Shown here: positions 6,037 to 13,490 of the stretch, piece after piece
How the letters are laid out: every line of letters begins with the position of its first letter
Numbering within the stretch: position 1 is the first letter of the stretch
NCBI GenBank assembly: GCA_030840545.1
Contig: JAVEEH010000091.1
Span: 1-19,001, forward strand
DNA from: Frankiaceae bacterium
GTDB lineage: Bacteria; Actinomycetota; Actinomycetes; JAFAQI01
Length of the DNA stretch: 19,001 nucleotides
Reading direction: 5' to 3'
The notes under the pieces: generated by a model
Database searches by the model: none
Told to the model about the DNA's origin: nothing
Seen by the model: the letters and a program-made list of their open reading frames with translations, nothing else
Made by a program: the position numbers and the translations under genes

Positions 6037-6251
6037 CGGCTCGGCCGGCACACGCAGAGACGGGTCAGCCCGTCGGCTCGTCGTACGGCATCCAGCACCT
6101 GCCGCATCGCATCGTCCCCGCCGGGGTTCACATGACTGATGACGTCGTAGGGCCCGGAGGTGACTGCGGTCTGGGTCACGCCCGGGATGGCCGCCACCGC
6201 GGCGGCGAGCGTGCCGGCGGCGCCGGCATCGGCCTGCAGGAGAAGGATCAT
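6033..6251 (-). CDS. Stand-alone AsnC/Lrp ligand-binding (RAM) domain protein
   Basis: This 72-residue protein matches only the effector half of Lrp/AsnC regulators: a first strand ILLLQAD, AAAVAAIPGVTQTAVTSGPYDVISHV, and a final strand LTRLCVCRPS. There is no helix-turn-helix and no room for one upstream. Such stand-alone RAM domains form oligomers that bind amino acids. The stop overlaps the next ATG as ATGA, so it is the first gene of a three-gene coupled operon. ATG 6251 is the only sensible start; no strong Shine-Dalgarno is seen. Confidence 0.82.
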   Translation of the reverse strand: MILLLQADAGAAGTLAAAVAAIPGVTQTAVTSGPYDVISHVNPGGDDAMRQVLDAVRRADGLTRLCVCRPSR

Positions 6252-6286
6252 CGCTGCATCACATGAGCAGTGTCAGGCGCTCACGT

Positions 6287-6329
6287 CACCGACGGCTTTC
6301 CGTCATGCAACGTTCGTGTTGCGTCGGTG
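6287..6329. terminator. Inverted-repeat element after the GH25-like gene
   Basis: CACCGACG (6287-6294) pairs with CGTCGGTG (6322-6329). Inside lie a small hairpin GACGG-CTTT-CCGTC and the pair GCAAC/GTTGC (6307-6311 and 6318-6322), so alternative folds are possible. It starts ten bases after the stop of the left-facing GH25-like gene. It lacks a T-tract and is only a tentative terminator. Confidence 0.35.
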
Positions 6330-6338
6330 GTGCCTGGC

Positions 6339-7127
6339 TCAGCAGTGGTAGTCGGCGTCGTAGCCGTTGCTGGCGTACTGCGCGAGCGTGACCCGACCGC
6401 CGGTGAAGCTCGTCGTCCGGCAGTTGGCCTGCGCCGTGGACAGTGACCCCACGCCGGCGATCCACGCGGGCTGCGCAGCGAACGTCGTGCCGCTGCCGCC
6501 GGTGATCTGTCCCCACTGGTAGGAGGTGGAGTAGACGCCGACGGTGGCGACGCCGGAGTCGTGCAGCGCGGCGACCGCGCCGGCGAGGGACGCTCGGTCG
6601 TTGGCCTGTGCCGCCGCGGTCTGCCCGTAGGCCGACTCCAACGTCTCCCACGAGTTGCCGGTCTCGACGTCGAGCCACCACTGCGTGGCGGCCGCTGTCG
6701 TCGTCGCGGCGGCAGCGTCGGCGAAGGAGTTCTTCGCGGCGTTCCAGCCGTAGTCGTAGGAGCAGGCCGCGCTGTTGGTCCCGTCGCAGACCTGCGGTGA
6801 CACCTGACCGGCGGGCCAGTGGGAGGAGTAGGCCGGGCCGGGGTTGGCGGTGTTGGCATAGAACGCCGGCGCATAGGTGGTCGCGTTGCGGGCCCACGCC
6901 CACTCGGTCGCCAGGCAGGGGTTGGCCGAGAAGACGATGCCGTTGTTGACGCCTACGATGCCGCCCGTCGCCGAGCCCGGCAACGCCCTGCCACACTGCG
7001 GATAGGACACGTCGTAGGTCGCCGGCGTCGCCGGTGGCGGCGGCGGGCGATGCCCACCCGCAGACGCCGGTCCGGCGAGGAACGCCAAGGCGGCGACGGT
7101 CACGGGCAGCGCGCGGCGCAGGGACAT
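6339..7127 (-). CDS. Exported GH25-like / DUF1906-like protein
   Basis: This 262-residue protein has a clear signal peptide (SLRRALPVTVAALAFLAG, cleavage after PASA) and a short Pro-rich linker. The mature domain begins YDVSYPQCG (D39) and contains WWLDVETGNSW (D153, E155), GVATVGVYSTSYQWG and the terminal RVTLAQYASNGYDADYHC. The early Asp plus DxE near mid-domain is the arrangement of GH25-type lysozyme barrels and related actinobacterial proteins. Cysteines at about 45, 71, 114, 122 and the C-terminus fit a disulphide-bonded exported fold. A peptidoglycan or glycan target is plausible but not shown. ATG 7127 follows a TACTGT -10 box by six bases, so the mRNA is probably leaderless; in-frame upstream codons lack signal-peptide character. 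Confidence 0.75.
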   Translation of the reverse strand: MSLRRALPVTVAALAFLAGPASAGGHRPPPPPATPATYDVSYPQCGRALPGSATGGIVGVNNGIVFSANPCLATEWAWARNATTYAPAFYANTANPGPAYSSHWPAGQVSPQVCDGTNSAACSYDYGWNAAKNSFADAAAATTTAAATQWWLDVETGNSWETLESAYGQTAAAQANDRASLAGAVAALHDSGVATVGVYSTSYQWGQITGGSGTTFAAQPAWIAGVGSLSTAQANCRTTSFTGGRVTLAQYASNGYDADYHC

Positions 7128-7133
7128 GCCCCG

Positions 7134-7139
7134 ACAGTA
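7134..7139 (-). promoter_or_regulatory. -10 box of the GH25-like gene
   Basis: TACTGT on the minus strand ends six bases before ATG 7127. This is consistent with a transcript starting at the start codon. No convincing -35 box was found. Confidence 0.45.
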
Positions 7140-7239
7140 GAGGGCTGAACCGGACACCGAGGCCGAAACCACCAAGTCGGCCGATGGACCCGGCGCCGCC
7201 GACGCTCGGGAGGCCGACCCGCGGGGTAGAGGGAGTCGC

Positions 7240-7875
7240 ATGGGGCTGTTCGCCGACCGGCACGACGGCGGGCGCGCACTCGCGGGCGAGCTGTCGGCCT
7301 ATGCCGGACGGGCCGACGTCATCGTCCTCGGGCTCCCCCGCGGCGGCGTCCCGGTCGCCCGCGAGGTCGCCGACGCATTGCGGGTGCCGCTCGACGTCTT
7401 CGTCGTCCGCAAGCTCGGCGTGCCCGGCCACCCCGAGCTCGCGTTCGGTGCCATCGCGACCGGGGACATCCGGGTGCTCAACGACGACGTCGTCCACGGG
7501 CACCGGCTGCTGGCCCACGACATCGACGTGGTCATGCGCCACGAGGGCGAAGAGCTTCGCCGGCGCGAGGCCACCTATCGCGTCAACCGGCGCTTCCCGT
7601 CGTTGACCGGCCTGACCGTGCTGCTCGTCGACGACGGTCTGGCCACCGGTGCCAGCATGCGCGCCGCGGCCGTCGCGGTGCGGCGGCTCGGCGCGACCAC
7701 GGTGGTGTGCGCCGTGCCGGTGGCGCCCGCCGGCGCAAAGGCCGAGCTGTCCGACGTGGCCGACGACGTCGTCTGCGCGCACACGCCATCGGATTTCCGC
7801 TCGGTCGGTCAGCACTACGACGATTTCGCCGAGACCACCGACGCCGAGGTCACGGCGGCGCTCGCGCGCGTCTGA
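7240..7875 (+). CDS. Phosphoribosyltransferase (PRTase) family protein
   Basis: This 211-residue protein has the type-I PRTase fold. The PRPP-binding signature is VLLVDDGLATGASM (127-140), with the two acidic residues followed by GxATG. Earlier conserved pieces are VLGLPRGGVPVAREVADAL and VFVVRKLGVPGHPELAFGA. This subgroup is often annotated only as phosphoribosyltransferase and its substrate is unknown; related stand-alone or fused domains occur in actinobacterial stress regulons. A Shine-Dalgarno GAGGGAG lies about six bases before ATG 7240. It is divergent from the GH25-like gene and 64 bp upstream of the propeller gene in the same direction. Confidence 0.9.
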   Translation: MGLFADRHDGGRALAGELSAYAGRADVIVLGLPRGGVPVAREVADALRVPLDVFVVRKLGVPGHPELAFGAIATGDIRVLNDDVVHGHRLLAHDIDVVMRHEGEELRRREATYRVNRRFPSLTGLTVLLVDDGLATGASMRAAAVAVRRLGATTVVCAVPVAPAGAKAELSDVADDVVCAHTPSDFRSVGQHYDDFAETTDAEVTAALARV

Positions 7876-7939
7876 CCGCACCGTCGACGCAGGCCCACCT
7901 CCCTTGCGGCTCGCGCACCCTTCCGACAGCCTCGGGGGC

Positions 7940-9298
7940 ATGCCGAGCCGCCACCGTCGCGCGACGACGGCCGCCGCCATCGCCCTCCTCTGTGCCACCG
8001 CGCCGGCACTCGCGGCCGGGTCCAAGGCCTGGCATCCGCAGCCGTTCGACCGCAACCTGTCAGCCGACGCGTCGCACGAGGACGGCGAACCCAGCATTGC
8101 GGTCAACCCGGCCAACCCGAAGAACATGATCGTGATCTACCTGCGTAACAACGACATGTTCGTGCCCAACGCAGCGAAAGGTCAGCCCACCGTTCCGAGC
8201 GCCAATGACGCCGAGCAGCAGATCCAGGGCTGCGACTACGCGGTGACGTTCGACGCCGGCCGGACCTGGACGCGCAAGCCGTTGCCGGCCAACGACTTCA
8301 GCAGCAACCCGGTGCAGAACAACTGCTCGGACTCGATCGTGGTGTTCGACCGGCGGGGAACGGCGTACGTGATGGCCGCGGCCTATGCCAGCTTCGCGTT
8401 CGTCGCCGACGGCCAATATCGGCTCATCAGCTCGCGTGACGGCGGCCGCACGTGGAGCAAGCCGGCCACCGTCGCGCCGGGGATGCTCGGGCCGGGGTCG
8501 CATCCGCAGAACTACGACGGCGTGCGGACCTACGACGACCGGCCGTGGCTCACGATCGACCCACAGACCCGGGCGCTGTTCATCGACGGCACGCAGGTGC
8601 GGGCCGACGGCTCGGGCTCCGGCACCGTCTATCTCACCGGCTCCACCGACGGCGGCACCACCTGGAGCGACCCGATCATCGTGCCCGCCGCCTACCTGGG
8701 CAGCGCGCCACTGGGCGCGGCGTTCGGCACCCTCGCCCTCACCGTCAAGCCGCCGAGCGGCGAGGCGGGCTGCGCGTGCCTGGACTTCCTCACCAGCACC
8801 GACAACGCCCGGACACTGCGTCGCATCCACACCACGATCCCGGCCGACGGCGGTCCGCAGACCGTTGCGGACCCCACCCACAAGGGCACGTTCGCGGTGA
8901 TGACCAACCCCGGCAACGGCGACCTGCTCGTCTATCGCACCACCGACACCGGCAAGACCTGGCACGGCCCGACCCACGTCGGCGTCCAGGGCAGCACGCC
9001 GGTCAAACCGTGGATCGCCTTCTCCCCCAGCGGACAGCTCGGCATCGGCTGGCGGGCGACCAGGGCCGACGGCTCCTACGCGTTCTATGTCGCTGCGTCA
9101 GCCAACGGCGGGCAGAGCTTCTACACGACGATGCGACTGAGCAAGGTCTGGTCGCCCGCGGCGCCGCCGTTCTACGTCGCCGGCGATGACACGTCAACGG
9201 TCACACTGACCAAGGACCACCTCTACGCCGCCTGGGGTGACTGGCGCGGCAAGGGCCTCGAAGACATCTGGTGGGGCGGCTTGCGGCTGCGCAGCTAG
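7940..9298 (+). CDS. Exported Asp-box (BNR/sialidase-like) beta-propeller protein
   Basis: This 452-residue protein has a signal peptide (MPSRHRRATT, a hydrophobic core, cleavage after ALA near residue 26). Repeated Asp-box motifs S/TxDxGxTW occur at about 104-111 (FDAGRTWT), 164-172 (SSRDGGRTW), 235-242 (STDGGTTW), 334-341 (TTDTGKTW) and 387-394 (degenerate, SANGGQSF), one per propeller blade. The sialidase catalytic set (Arg triad, Tyr) is not clearly assignable, so I call it sialidase-like only. The start at ATG 7940 is chosen because it yields the signal peptide; the longer frame upstream lies inside the PRTase gene. The stop shares CTAG with the convergent methyltransferase stop. Confidence 0.82.
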   Translation: MPSRHRRATTAAAIALLCATAPALAAGSKAWHPQPFDRNLSADASHEDGEPSIAVNPANPKNMIVIYLRNNDMFVPNAAKGQPTVPSANDAEQQIQGCDYAVTFDAGRTWTRKPLPANDFSSNPVQNNCSDSIVVFDRRGTAYVMAAAYASFAFVADGQYRLISSRDGGRTWSKPATVAPGMLGPGSHPQNYDGVRTYDDRPWLTIDPQTRALFIDGTQVRADGSGSGTVYLTGSTDGGTTWSDPIIVPAAYLGSAPLGAAFGTLALTVKPPSGEAGCACLDFLTSTDNARTLRRIHTTIPADGGPQTVADPTHKGTFAVMTNPGNGDLLVYRTTDTGKTWHGPTHVGVQGSTPVKPWIAFSPSGQLGIGWRATRADGSYAFYVAASANGGQSFYTTMRLSKVWSPAAPPFYVAGDDTSTVTLTKDHLYAAWGDWRGKGLEDIWWGGLRLRS

Positions 9299-10146
9299 AC
9301 GCCGCGCTGCGCGGTGATGAGCCACGCGGCCGAGCCGAACACGACACCGTCGTCGCGCTGGTGTGCCACCAACGTGGCGCGCAGTGCATCCAACGCGCGC
9401 GTCCTCGTCGCATCGTCGAGGTCGACGAGCATCGACCGGGTGACGGACATGCCGCGCACGAACCCGAACGCGTCGTCCGCGTCGACCCCGAACCACGACG
9501 TGTCCTCGACCCCGTCGACGGTGACGTCGACGAAGCCCGCGTCGGTGAGGATCCGTCGTACGACGTCGGGGTCGGCATGTGCATAGGGGCCGGGTCCCGA
9601 CGGCGCGGTGTCGGGCAGCGGCCGACCGGCCGCGAGTGACTGCCGAAGGGCCAAGGACCATTCGCTGCGTTCCATCGGCTGCCACGAGAGCAGCACGAGG
9701 CGACCGTTCGGCGTCAGGGCGTTGCCGATGTTGGTGAACGCGGCGACCGGGTCGCCGAAGAACATCGAGCCGAACTGGCTGATGGCGACGTCGAAGACCT
9801 CGTCGAAGTGATGAACCTGGGCGTCGGCCTGCTCGAAACGCGCGTTGCTGATGCCGGCCGCGGCAGCGCGTTCGGCGGCGCGCTCGAGCATGCGGCGGGA
9901 CAGGTCGACGCCGAGCGCGCCGCCTGTCGGTGTCAGCGCAGCAGCCTCGCGGGTCGTCCGGCCGGCGCCGCAGCCGATGTCGAGCACCTGCTCGCCGTCG
10001 GTGATCGCAGCGCGGTGCAGCAGCCGGGCGCGCAGGTTGCCGACGACGCGTTCGTAACGGTCGGCGTTCTGCGACCAGTAGTCGCCCTCCTCGCCGTCCC
10101 ACGCCTGGGCGCTGTCGCGGTTGCTGTCGGCGAGATGCGTTGCCAT
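9295..10146 (-). CDS. SAM-dependent class I methyltransferase
   Basis: This 283-residue protein carries SAM motif I, VLDIGCGAGRTTREAA (54-69), followed by GGALGVDLSRRMLERA (acidic residue for the ribose) and ARFEQADAQVHHF (motif II/adenine region). FDVAISQFGSMFFGDPVAAF and NGRLVLLSWQ complete the Rossmann core. The upstream segment EEGDYWSQNADRYERVV is typical of small-molecule methyltransferases of the UbiE/Methyltransf_11/25 group; the acceptor is unknown. ATG 10146 fits the family N-terminus, and longer frames upstream are shadows. The stop TAG overlaps that of the convergent propeller gene within one CTAG. Confidence 0.88.
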   Translation of the reverse strand: MATHLADSNRDSAQAWDGEEGDYWSQNADRYERVVGNLRARLLHRAAITDGEQVLDIGCGAGRTTREAAALTPTGGALGVDLSRRMLERAAERAAAAGISNARFEQADAQVHHFDEVFDVAISQFGSMFFGDPVAAFTNIGNALTPNGRLVLLSWQPMERSEWSLALRQSLAAGRPLPDTAPSGPGPYAHADPDVVRRILTDAGFVDVTVDGVEDTSWFGVDADDAFGFVRGMSVTRSMLVDLDDATRTRALDALRATLVAHQRDDGVVFGSAAWLITAQRGV

Positions 10147-10156
10147 GCCGCAGACG

Positions 10157-10378
10157 CTAGACCTCCGCGGGCGGGTCCGTCGCCGCAGCGGCCGACGAGG
10201 TGAGGCGTCGTACGGCGACGGCGCCGAGCACCAGCCCGAGCCCGATGAACAACGCCGGGAACACCCAGTGCGCATCGAACGACGCGTTGGTGGCGCGCAC
10301 GATCGCATAGGCACCGGCGATCGCCGCGAAGACCAGTCCGGACACCAGTGAGACGACGTCGACGTCATGCCGCGACAC
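10157..10378 (-). CDS. Small two-helix membrane protein
   Basis: This 73-residue protein has two predicted membrane helices (SLVSGLVFAAIAGAYAIV and HWVFPALFIGLGLVLGAVAV) and a short Ala-rich acidic tail. The start is fixed by an excellent GGAGG (10389-10385) six bases before GTG 10378. This overlaps the 3' end of the PspC/LiaF-like gene by 14 bases, so the two are co-translated. I do not recognise a named family; the helix-pair layout and position suggest an accessory of the PspC/LiaF-like protein. Confidence 0.75.
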   Translation of the reverse strand: MSRHDVDVVSLVSGLVFAAIAGAYAIVRATNASFDAHWVFPALFIGLGLVLGAVAVRRLTSSAAAATDPPAEV

Positions 10379-11492
10379 GATCCACCTCCACATCTCCGAA
10401 GCCGACCCGCAGGTCGAGCGACACTCTGCCGCTGGGCGAGCCGGAGCTCGGCTCGAGCACGGCGTGCTCGTCGAGTCCGGTGCCGTTGCGATCCGTCCCG
10501 ACCAGCTGCAGGTGCCCGGCACTCGCTCGGGCGCGCACATCGATCTCCGTGCCGGCCGGCACGAGGACGGTGATGCGCCCGGCGCCGAGCCGCACCACGA
10601 TGGCGCGGCCGGTGGTCAGGTCGAGCTGGGTCAGGTCGAGGTGCGCGTCACCGACACCGAGGGCGTAACGGCTCTGCACGTCGCTCGCCGTCGGTGCCCA
10701 CATGCGGTTGCCCGACGTCCACGGGACATCCGGCGGGATCGCCCGCGCGATGCCCAGCGCCAGCACGAGCACCAGCCCGAGTGGGATCAGCAACCACGCC
10801 CGGCCCAAGACCGCCCCGACCAGCAGGCCGAGCGCGATGACGCCGAGTGCGACCGCGACCACGTCGGCCGGTTGCGGATCGGACGCACCGGAGACGCCGA
10901 GCGCCGTCAGGAGTCCCACGGCGATGAGGGCGACGCTGATCGTCAGCAGCGCGAGCGGTGACCGCTGGCGCGGCGGTGGCGCGACGTAGGGCTGGGCGAC
11001 GTACGTCGCCGCCGGCTCCGCGGCGGTTGCGGCGTCGGCAGCAGGCGCGGCCGGGGCCGCGGTCGTCGGCAGCGCGGACTCGTTGCGGCGGTTGTGCTCG
11101 CGCGCGATGAGCAGCCCCACGCCGAGCAGCACCGCGGCGCCGACGACACCACCAGGGTGGCTGTGCGCGACCGCGACCGCGGCCCAGATCAGCCCGACGG
11201 TGACCAGCGCGACGACAAGCCAGCTGCGCCGGCCCGGTCGCCGGTGCCGCGCGATGAAGTCGTCGAGATGCGACGACGGGCTCCCCTCCTCGGGCATCAG
11301 CAGCCAACCGGCGGCATAGAGCACGAAGCCGGCGCCGCCGAAGACGGCGAGCACGGCGAACACGATGCGGAAGATGACGGGGTCGACGTTGGTATAGCGA
11401 CCGAGCCCGAGGGAGACACCTGCGACGACACGGCCGTTGCGAGGTCGTTGGAGCCGGCGGGTGACCGGCGCGTCCATGGCGTTCGTTGTCAT
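10365..11492 (-). CDS. PspC-domain / LiaF-like membrane protein
   Basis: This protein has 375 residues from ATG 11492. The N-terminal PspC domain spans about 11-68 (TRRLQRPRNGRVVAGVSLGLG, then FVLYAAGWLLMPEE). It is followed by several hydrophobic helices, an Ala/Pro-rich linker, and a C-terminal beta-rich domain from about 260 with GDAHLDLTQL, GRITVLVPAGTEIDVRA and a terminal VGFGDVEV, like the LiaF/'cell-wall-active antibiotic response' domain. Relatives modulate LiaRS/VraSR-type kinases in envelope stress. It is divergent from a PspC kinase/response-regulator pair, the expected partners. GTG 11501 is an alternative start. A row of TCAGGG/CCCTGA half-sites lies in the divergent gap. Confidence 0.85.
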   Translation of the reverse strand: MTTNAMDAPVTRRLQRPRNGRVVAGVSLGLGRYTNVDPVIFRIVFAVLAVFGGAGFVLYAAGWLLMPEEGSPSSHLDDFIARHRRPGRRSWLVVALVTVGLIWAAVAVAHSHPGGVVGAAVLLGVGLLIAREHNRRNESALPTTAAPAAPAADAATAAEPAATYVAQPYVAPPPRQRSPLALLTISVALIAVGLLTALGVSGASDPQPADVVAVALGVIALGLLVGAVLGRAWLLIPLGLVLVLALGIARAIPPDVPWTSGNRMWAPTASDVQSRYALGVGDAHLDLTQLDLTTGRAIVVRLGAGRITVLVPAGTEIDVRARASAGHLQLVGTDRNGTGLDEHAVLEPSSGSPSGRVSLDLRVGFGDVEVDRVAA

Positions 11493-11527
11493 GCTCGTCA
11501 CGCTGGCCGCTCAGGCCCCCCGCCACA

Positions 11528-11555
11528 TCAGGGACCGACCCTGAGCCGACCCTGA
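11528..11555. promoter_or_regulatory. TCAGGG / CCCTGA half-sites at 11-bp spacing
   Basis: TCAGGG (11528-11533), CCCTGA (11539-11544) and CCCTGA (11550-11555) follow each other every 11 bp. The first two form a 17-bp dyad with a 5-bp centre; the third repeats the second in direct orientation. A further CCCTG occurs near 11569. The site lies between the PspC/LiaF-like gene and the kinase operon and is a candidate binding site for the response regulator encoded at 12834-13490. Confidence 0.5.
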
Positions 11556-11598
11556 ACTTCGTCCCGGACCCTGCCCACGGGCGGATGTGCGTGTGAGC

Positions 11599-11775
11599 AT
11601 GGCGACCGTGACCACCGATGCGGCTGCGACGCGACGGCTCTTCCGTCGTCGTGACGGCCGGGTGGTCGCGGGGGTGGCGGCCGGGCTGGCCGAGCACCTG
11701 CATGTGGACGTGCTGCTCGTGCGGGTGGCGTTCGTGCTGCTGGGCGTCGCCGGTGGGCTCGGCGTGGTCCTCTAA
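11599..11775 (+). pseudogene. PspC domain of the sensor kinase, cut off by an in-frame stop
   Basis: From ATG 11599 (GTG 11587 and 11593 are alternatives) the frame encodes a PspC domain: TRRLFRRRDGRVVAGVAAGLAEHLHVD, then LLGVAGGLGVVL, and stops at TAA 11773-11775. Beyond the stop the same frame continues AAFWAVVPAADGG and runs without interruption into the kinase. In the paralogue at 10365-11492 the equivalent segment reads VLYAAGWLLMPEE, so the stop replaces the conserved tyrosine codon. One base (TAC or TAT to TAA) explains it. A sequencing error, a recent nonsense mutation or translation in two pieces are all possible. Confidence 0.75.
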
Positions 11776-11793
11776 GCGGCGTTCTGGGCGGTT

Positions 11794-12837
11794 GTGCCAG
11801 CAGCCGACGGTGGCGCTTCGCCCGCCGTGCGTCGCCCCCGCCGGGCCGGGGCGGCCCAGCTGCTGGTCCTCGGTGCACTCGGCGTCGGCGCACTGCTGAT
11901 TGCGCAGCTGCTCGGGTTCGGGGCCGGGCTGTTGTGGCCGGCGTCGGCGGCGACGGTCGGCGCGGCCATCCTCTGGCGGCAGGCGGACGACGCCCAGCGG
12001 GCGCGCTGGCGCGCGGCCACGTCGCGCGCGACCACCCGGCTTCCGCAGTTCACCCACATCGTGACCCGGGGGCTCGTGGCCCGCTCGGTGCTCGGCCTGC
12101 TGCTCGTCACCGCGGGGATGACCGGCTTCCTCGCCGCGCACGGAGCACTCACGCAGGCCCGGCGCGCGCTGCTACCGATCTTTGTCGTCATCGTCGGTCT
12201 GGTCGTGATCGCCGGGCCGTGGGTGCTCGAGACCGTTCGCGAGCTCACCGAGGAGCGTCGCGCCCGCATCCGCGAGCAGGAGCGCGCCGAGTTCGCCGCC
12301 CGGGTGCACGACTCCGTGCTGCAGACCTTGACGTTGATCCAGCGCAACGCAAGCGACCCGATCGAGGTGCTGCGGCTCGCTCGCGGCTCCGAACGCGAGC
12401 TGCGCGGGTGGCTCTACACGCCGCGGGGCGACGGGCCGGCGACGTTGCAAGCCGCGCTGCTCGCCGCGGCCGCCGACGTCGAGGACGAGCACGGTGTCCA
12501 GGTCGATGTCGTCACGGTCGGCGACGTGCCGGCGGACGAACGTGTCGGCGCCGTCGTACAGGCCGCTCGGGAGGCGATGGTCAACGCGGCCAAGTCTTCC
12601 GGCGCGCCGACCGTGTCGGTCTTTGCCGAGGTGACCGACGGGCGGGTTCAGGTCTTCGTCCGCGACCGCGGTCGGGGTTTCGATCTGGCCGCGGTGCCCG
12701 CCGACCGCTATGGCGTGCGCGAGTCGATCGTCGCCCGGATGGCACGCAACGGTGGTACGGCGGAGATCCGCACCGCGCCGGGCAGCGGCACGGAAGTGCG
12801 GCTCGACCTCCCTCCGACGGCGGCGGTGCGGCCGTGA
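11794..12837 (+). CDS. Sensor histidine kinase (HisKA_3-like/HATPase), downstream part of PspC kinase
   Basis: Counting from GTG 11794, this is 347 residues. Membrane helices lie near 18-48, 50-61, 96-116 and 125-147. The phospho-acceptor region is EFAARVHDSVLQTLTLIQ with H172. The ATPase domain shows AREAMVNAAKSSGAPTVSV (N box), VRDRGRGFD (G1), YGVRESIVARM and GSGTEVRLDLP (G2). In intact relatives an N-terminal PspC domain is fused in the same frame; here a TAA separates it. GTG 11794 allows re-initiation 19 bases past the stop but has no clear Shine-Dalgarno. The stop overlaps the response-regulator start as GTGA, so the two form a two-component pair. Confidence 0.85.
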   Translation: MPAADGGASPAVRRPRRAGAAQLLVLGALGVGALLIAQLLGFGAGLLWPASAATVGAAILWRQADDAQRARWRAATSRATTRLPQFTHIVTRGLVARSVLGLLLVTAGMTGFLAAHGALTQARRALLPIFVVIVGLVVIAGPWVLETVRELTEERRARIREQERAEFAARVHDSVLQTLTLIQRNASDPIEVLRLARGSERELRGWLYTPRGDGPATLQAALLAAAADVEDEHGVQVDVVTVGDVPADERVGAVVQAAREAMVNAAKSSGAPTVSVFAEVTDGRVQVFVRDRGRGFDLAAVPADRYGVRESIVARMARNGGTAEIRTAPGSGTEVRLDLPPTAAVRP

Positions 12838-13490
12838 CAAGCCCGACGCCGACCAGCCGTGTCACCGTCGTGCTCGTCGACGACCACGCGCTGGTGCGCT
12901 CCGGCGTCCGCTCCGAGCTCGGCGACCGCGTCGATGTCGTCGGTGACGCGGAGGACGTCGCGTCCGCGATCGCGGTCATCGCGCAGACGAAGCCGGACGT
13001 CGTGCTGCTCGACGTTCATCTTCCCGGCGGCAACGGCGATGCCGTCATCGAGGCGGTGCGCGCGCTGTCGCCGGAGACGAAGTTCCTCGCGCTATCCGTG
13101 TCGGACGCGGCGGAGGACGTGATCCGGGTGATCCGCGCGGGCGCCCGCGGCTATGTGACCAAGACGATCTCCGGTGATGATCTCGCCGACGCGATCCACC
13201 GCGTCGCGGAAGGGGACGCGGTGTTCTCCCCGCGGCTCGCGGGCTTCGTCCTCGACGCGTTCGCGGACGGCCCGGCGGAGACCGAGTCGTCCGACCTCGA
13301 CGCGCTGACGCCGCGGGAGCGGGAGGTGCTGCGGCTGATCGCGCGGGGCTACACCTACAAGGAGGCGGCGAAGGAGCTGTTCCTGTCGGTCAAGACCGTC
13401 GAGACGCACGTGTCGTCGGTGCTGCGCAAGCTGCAGCTGTCCAACCGGCACGAGCTCAGCCGCTGGGCGACCCGCCGCCGCATCGTCTAG
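12834..13490 (+). CDS. NarL/LuxR-type response regulator
   Basis: This 218-residue protein has a receiver domain with VVLVDDHALVRSGV (acidic pair D16/D17), the phospho-acceptor D60 in VVLLDVHLPGGNG, a Ser in LALSVSDAAEDV and the switch Lys in GYVTKTIS. The C-terminal GerE/LuxR helix-turn-helix contains LTPREREVLRLIARGYTYKEAA and LSVKTVETHVSSVLRKLQL. The start is GTG 12834 within the GTGA overlap. It is the partner of the preceding kinase and probably controls the divergent PspC/LiaF-like gene. Its stop directly abuts that of the convergent MFS gene. Confidence 0.93.
   Translation: MTSPTPTSRVTVVLVDDHALVRSGVRSELGDRVDVVGDAEDVASAIAVIAQTKPDVVLLDVHLPGGNGDAVIEAVRALSPETKFLALSVSDAAEDVIRVIRAGARGYVTKTISGDDLADAIHRVAEGDAVFSPRLAGFVLDAFADGPAETESSDLDALTPREREVLRLIARGYTYKEAAKELFLSVKTVETHVSSVLRKLQLSNRHELSRWATRRRIV

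Noticed and set aside
6286..8127. 613-codon minus-strand open frame across the GH25-like, PRTase and propeller genes
   Set aside because: It is antisense to the PRTase and out of frame with the GH25-like gene, has low-complexity Arg/Ala composition, and arises from GC-rich sequence lacking stops.
10648..12141. 497-codon minus-strand frame spanning the pspC/kinase gap
   Set aside because: It overlaps two real divergent genes in wrong frames and has repetitive Arg/Pro/Ala composition.
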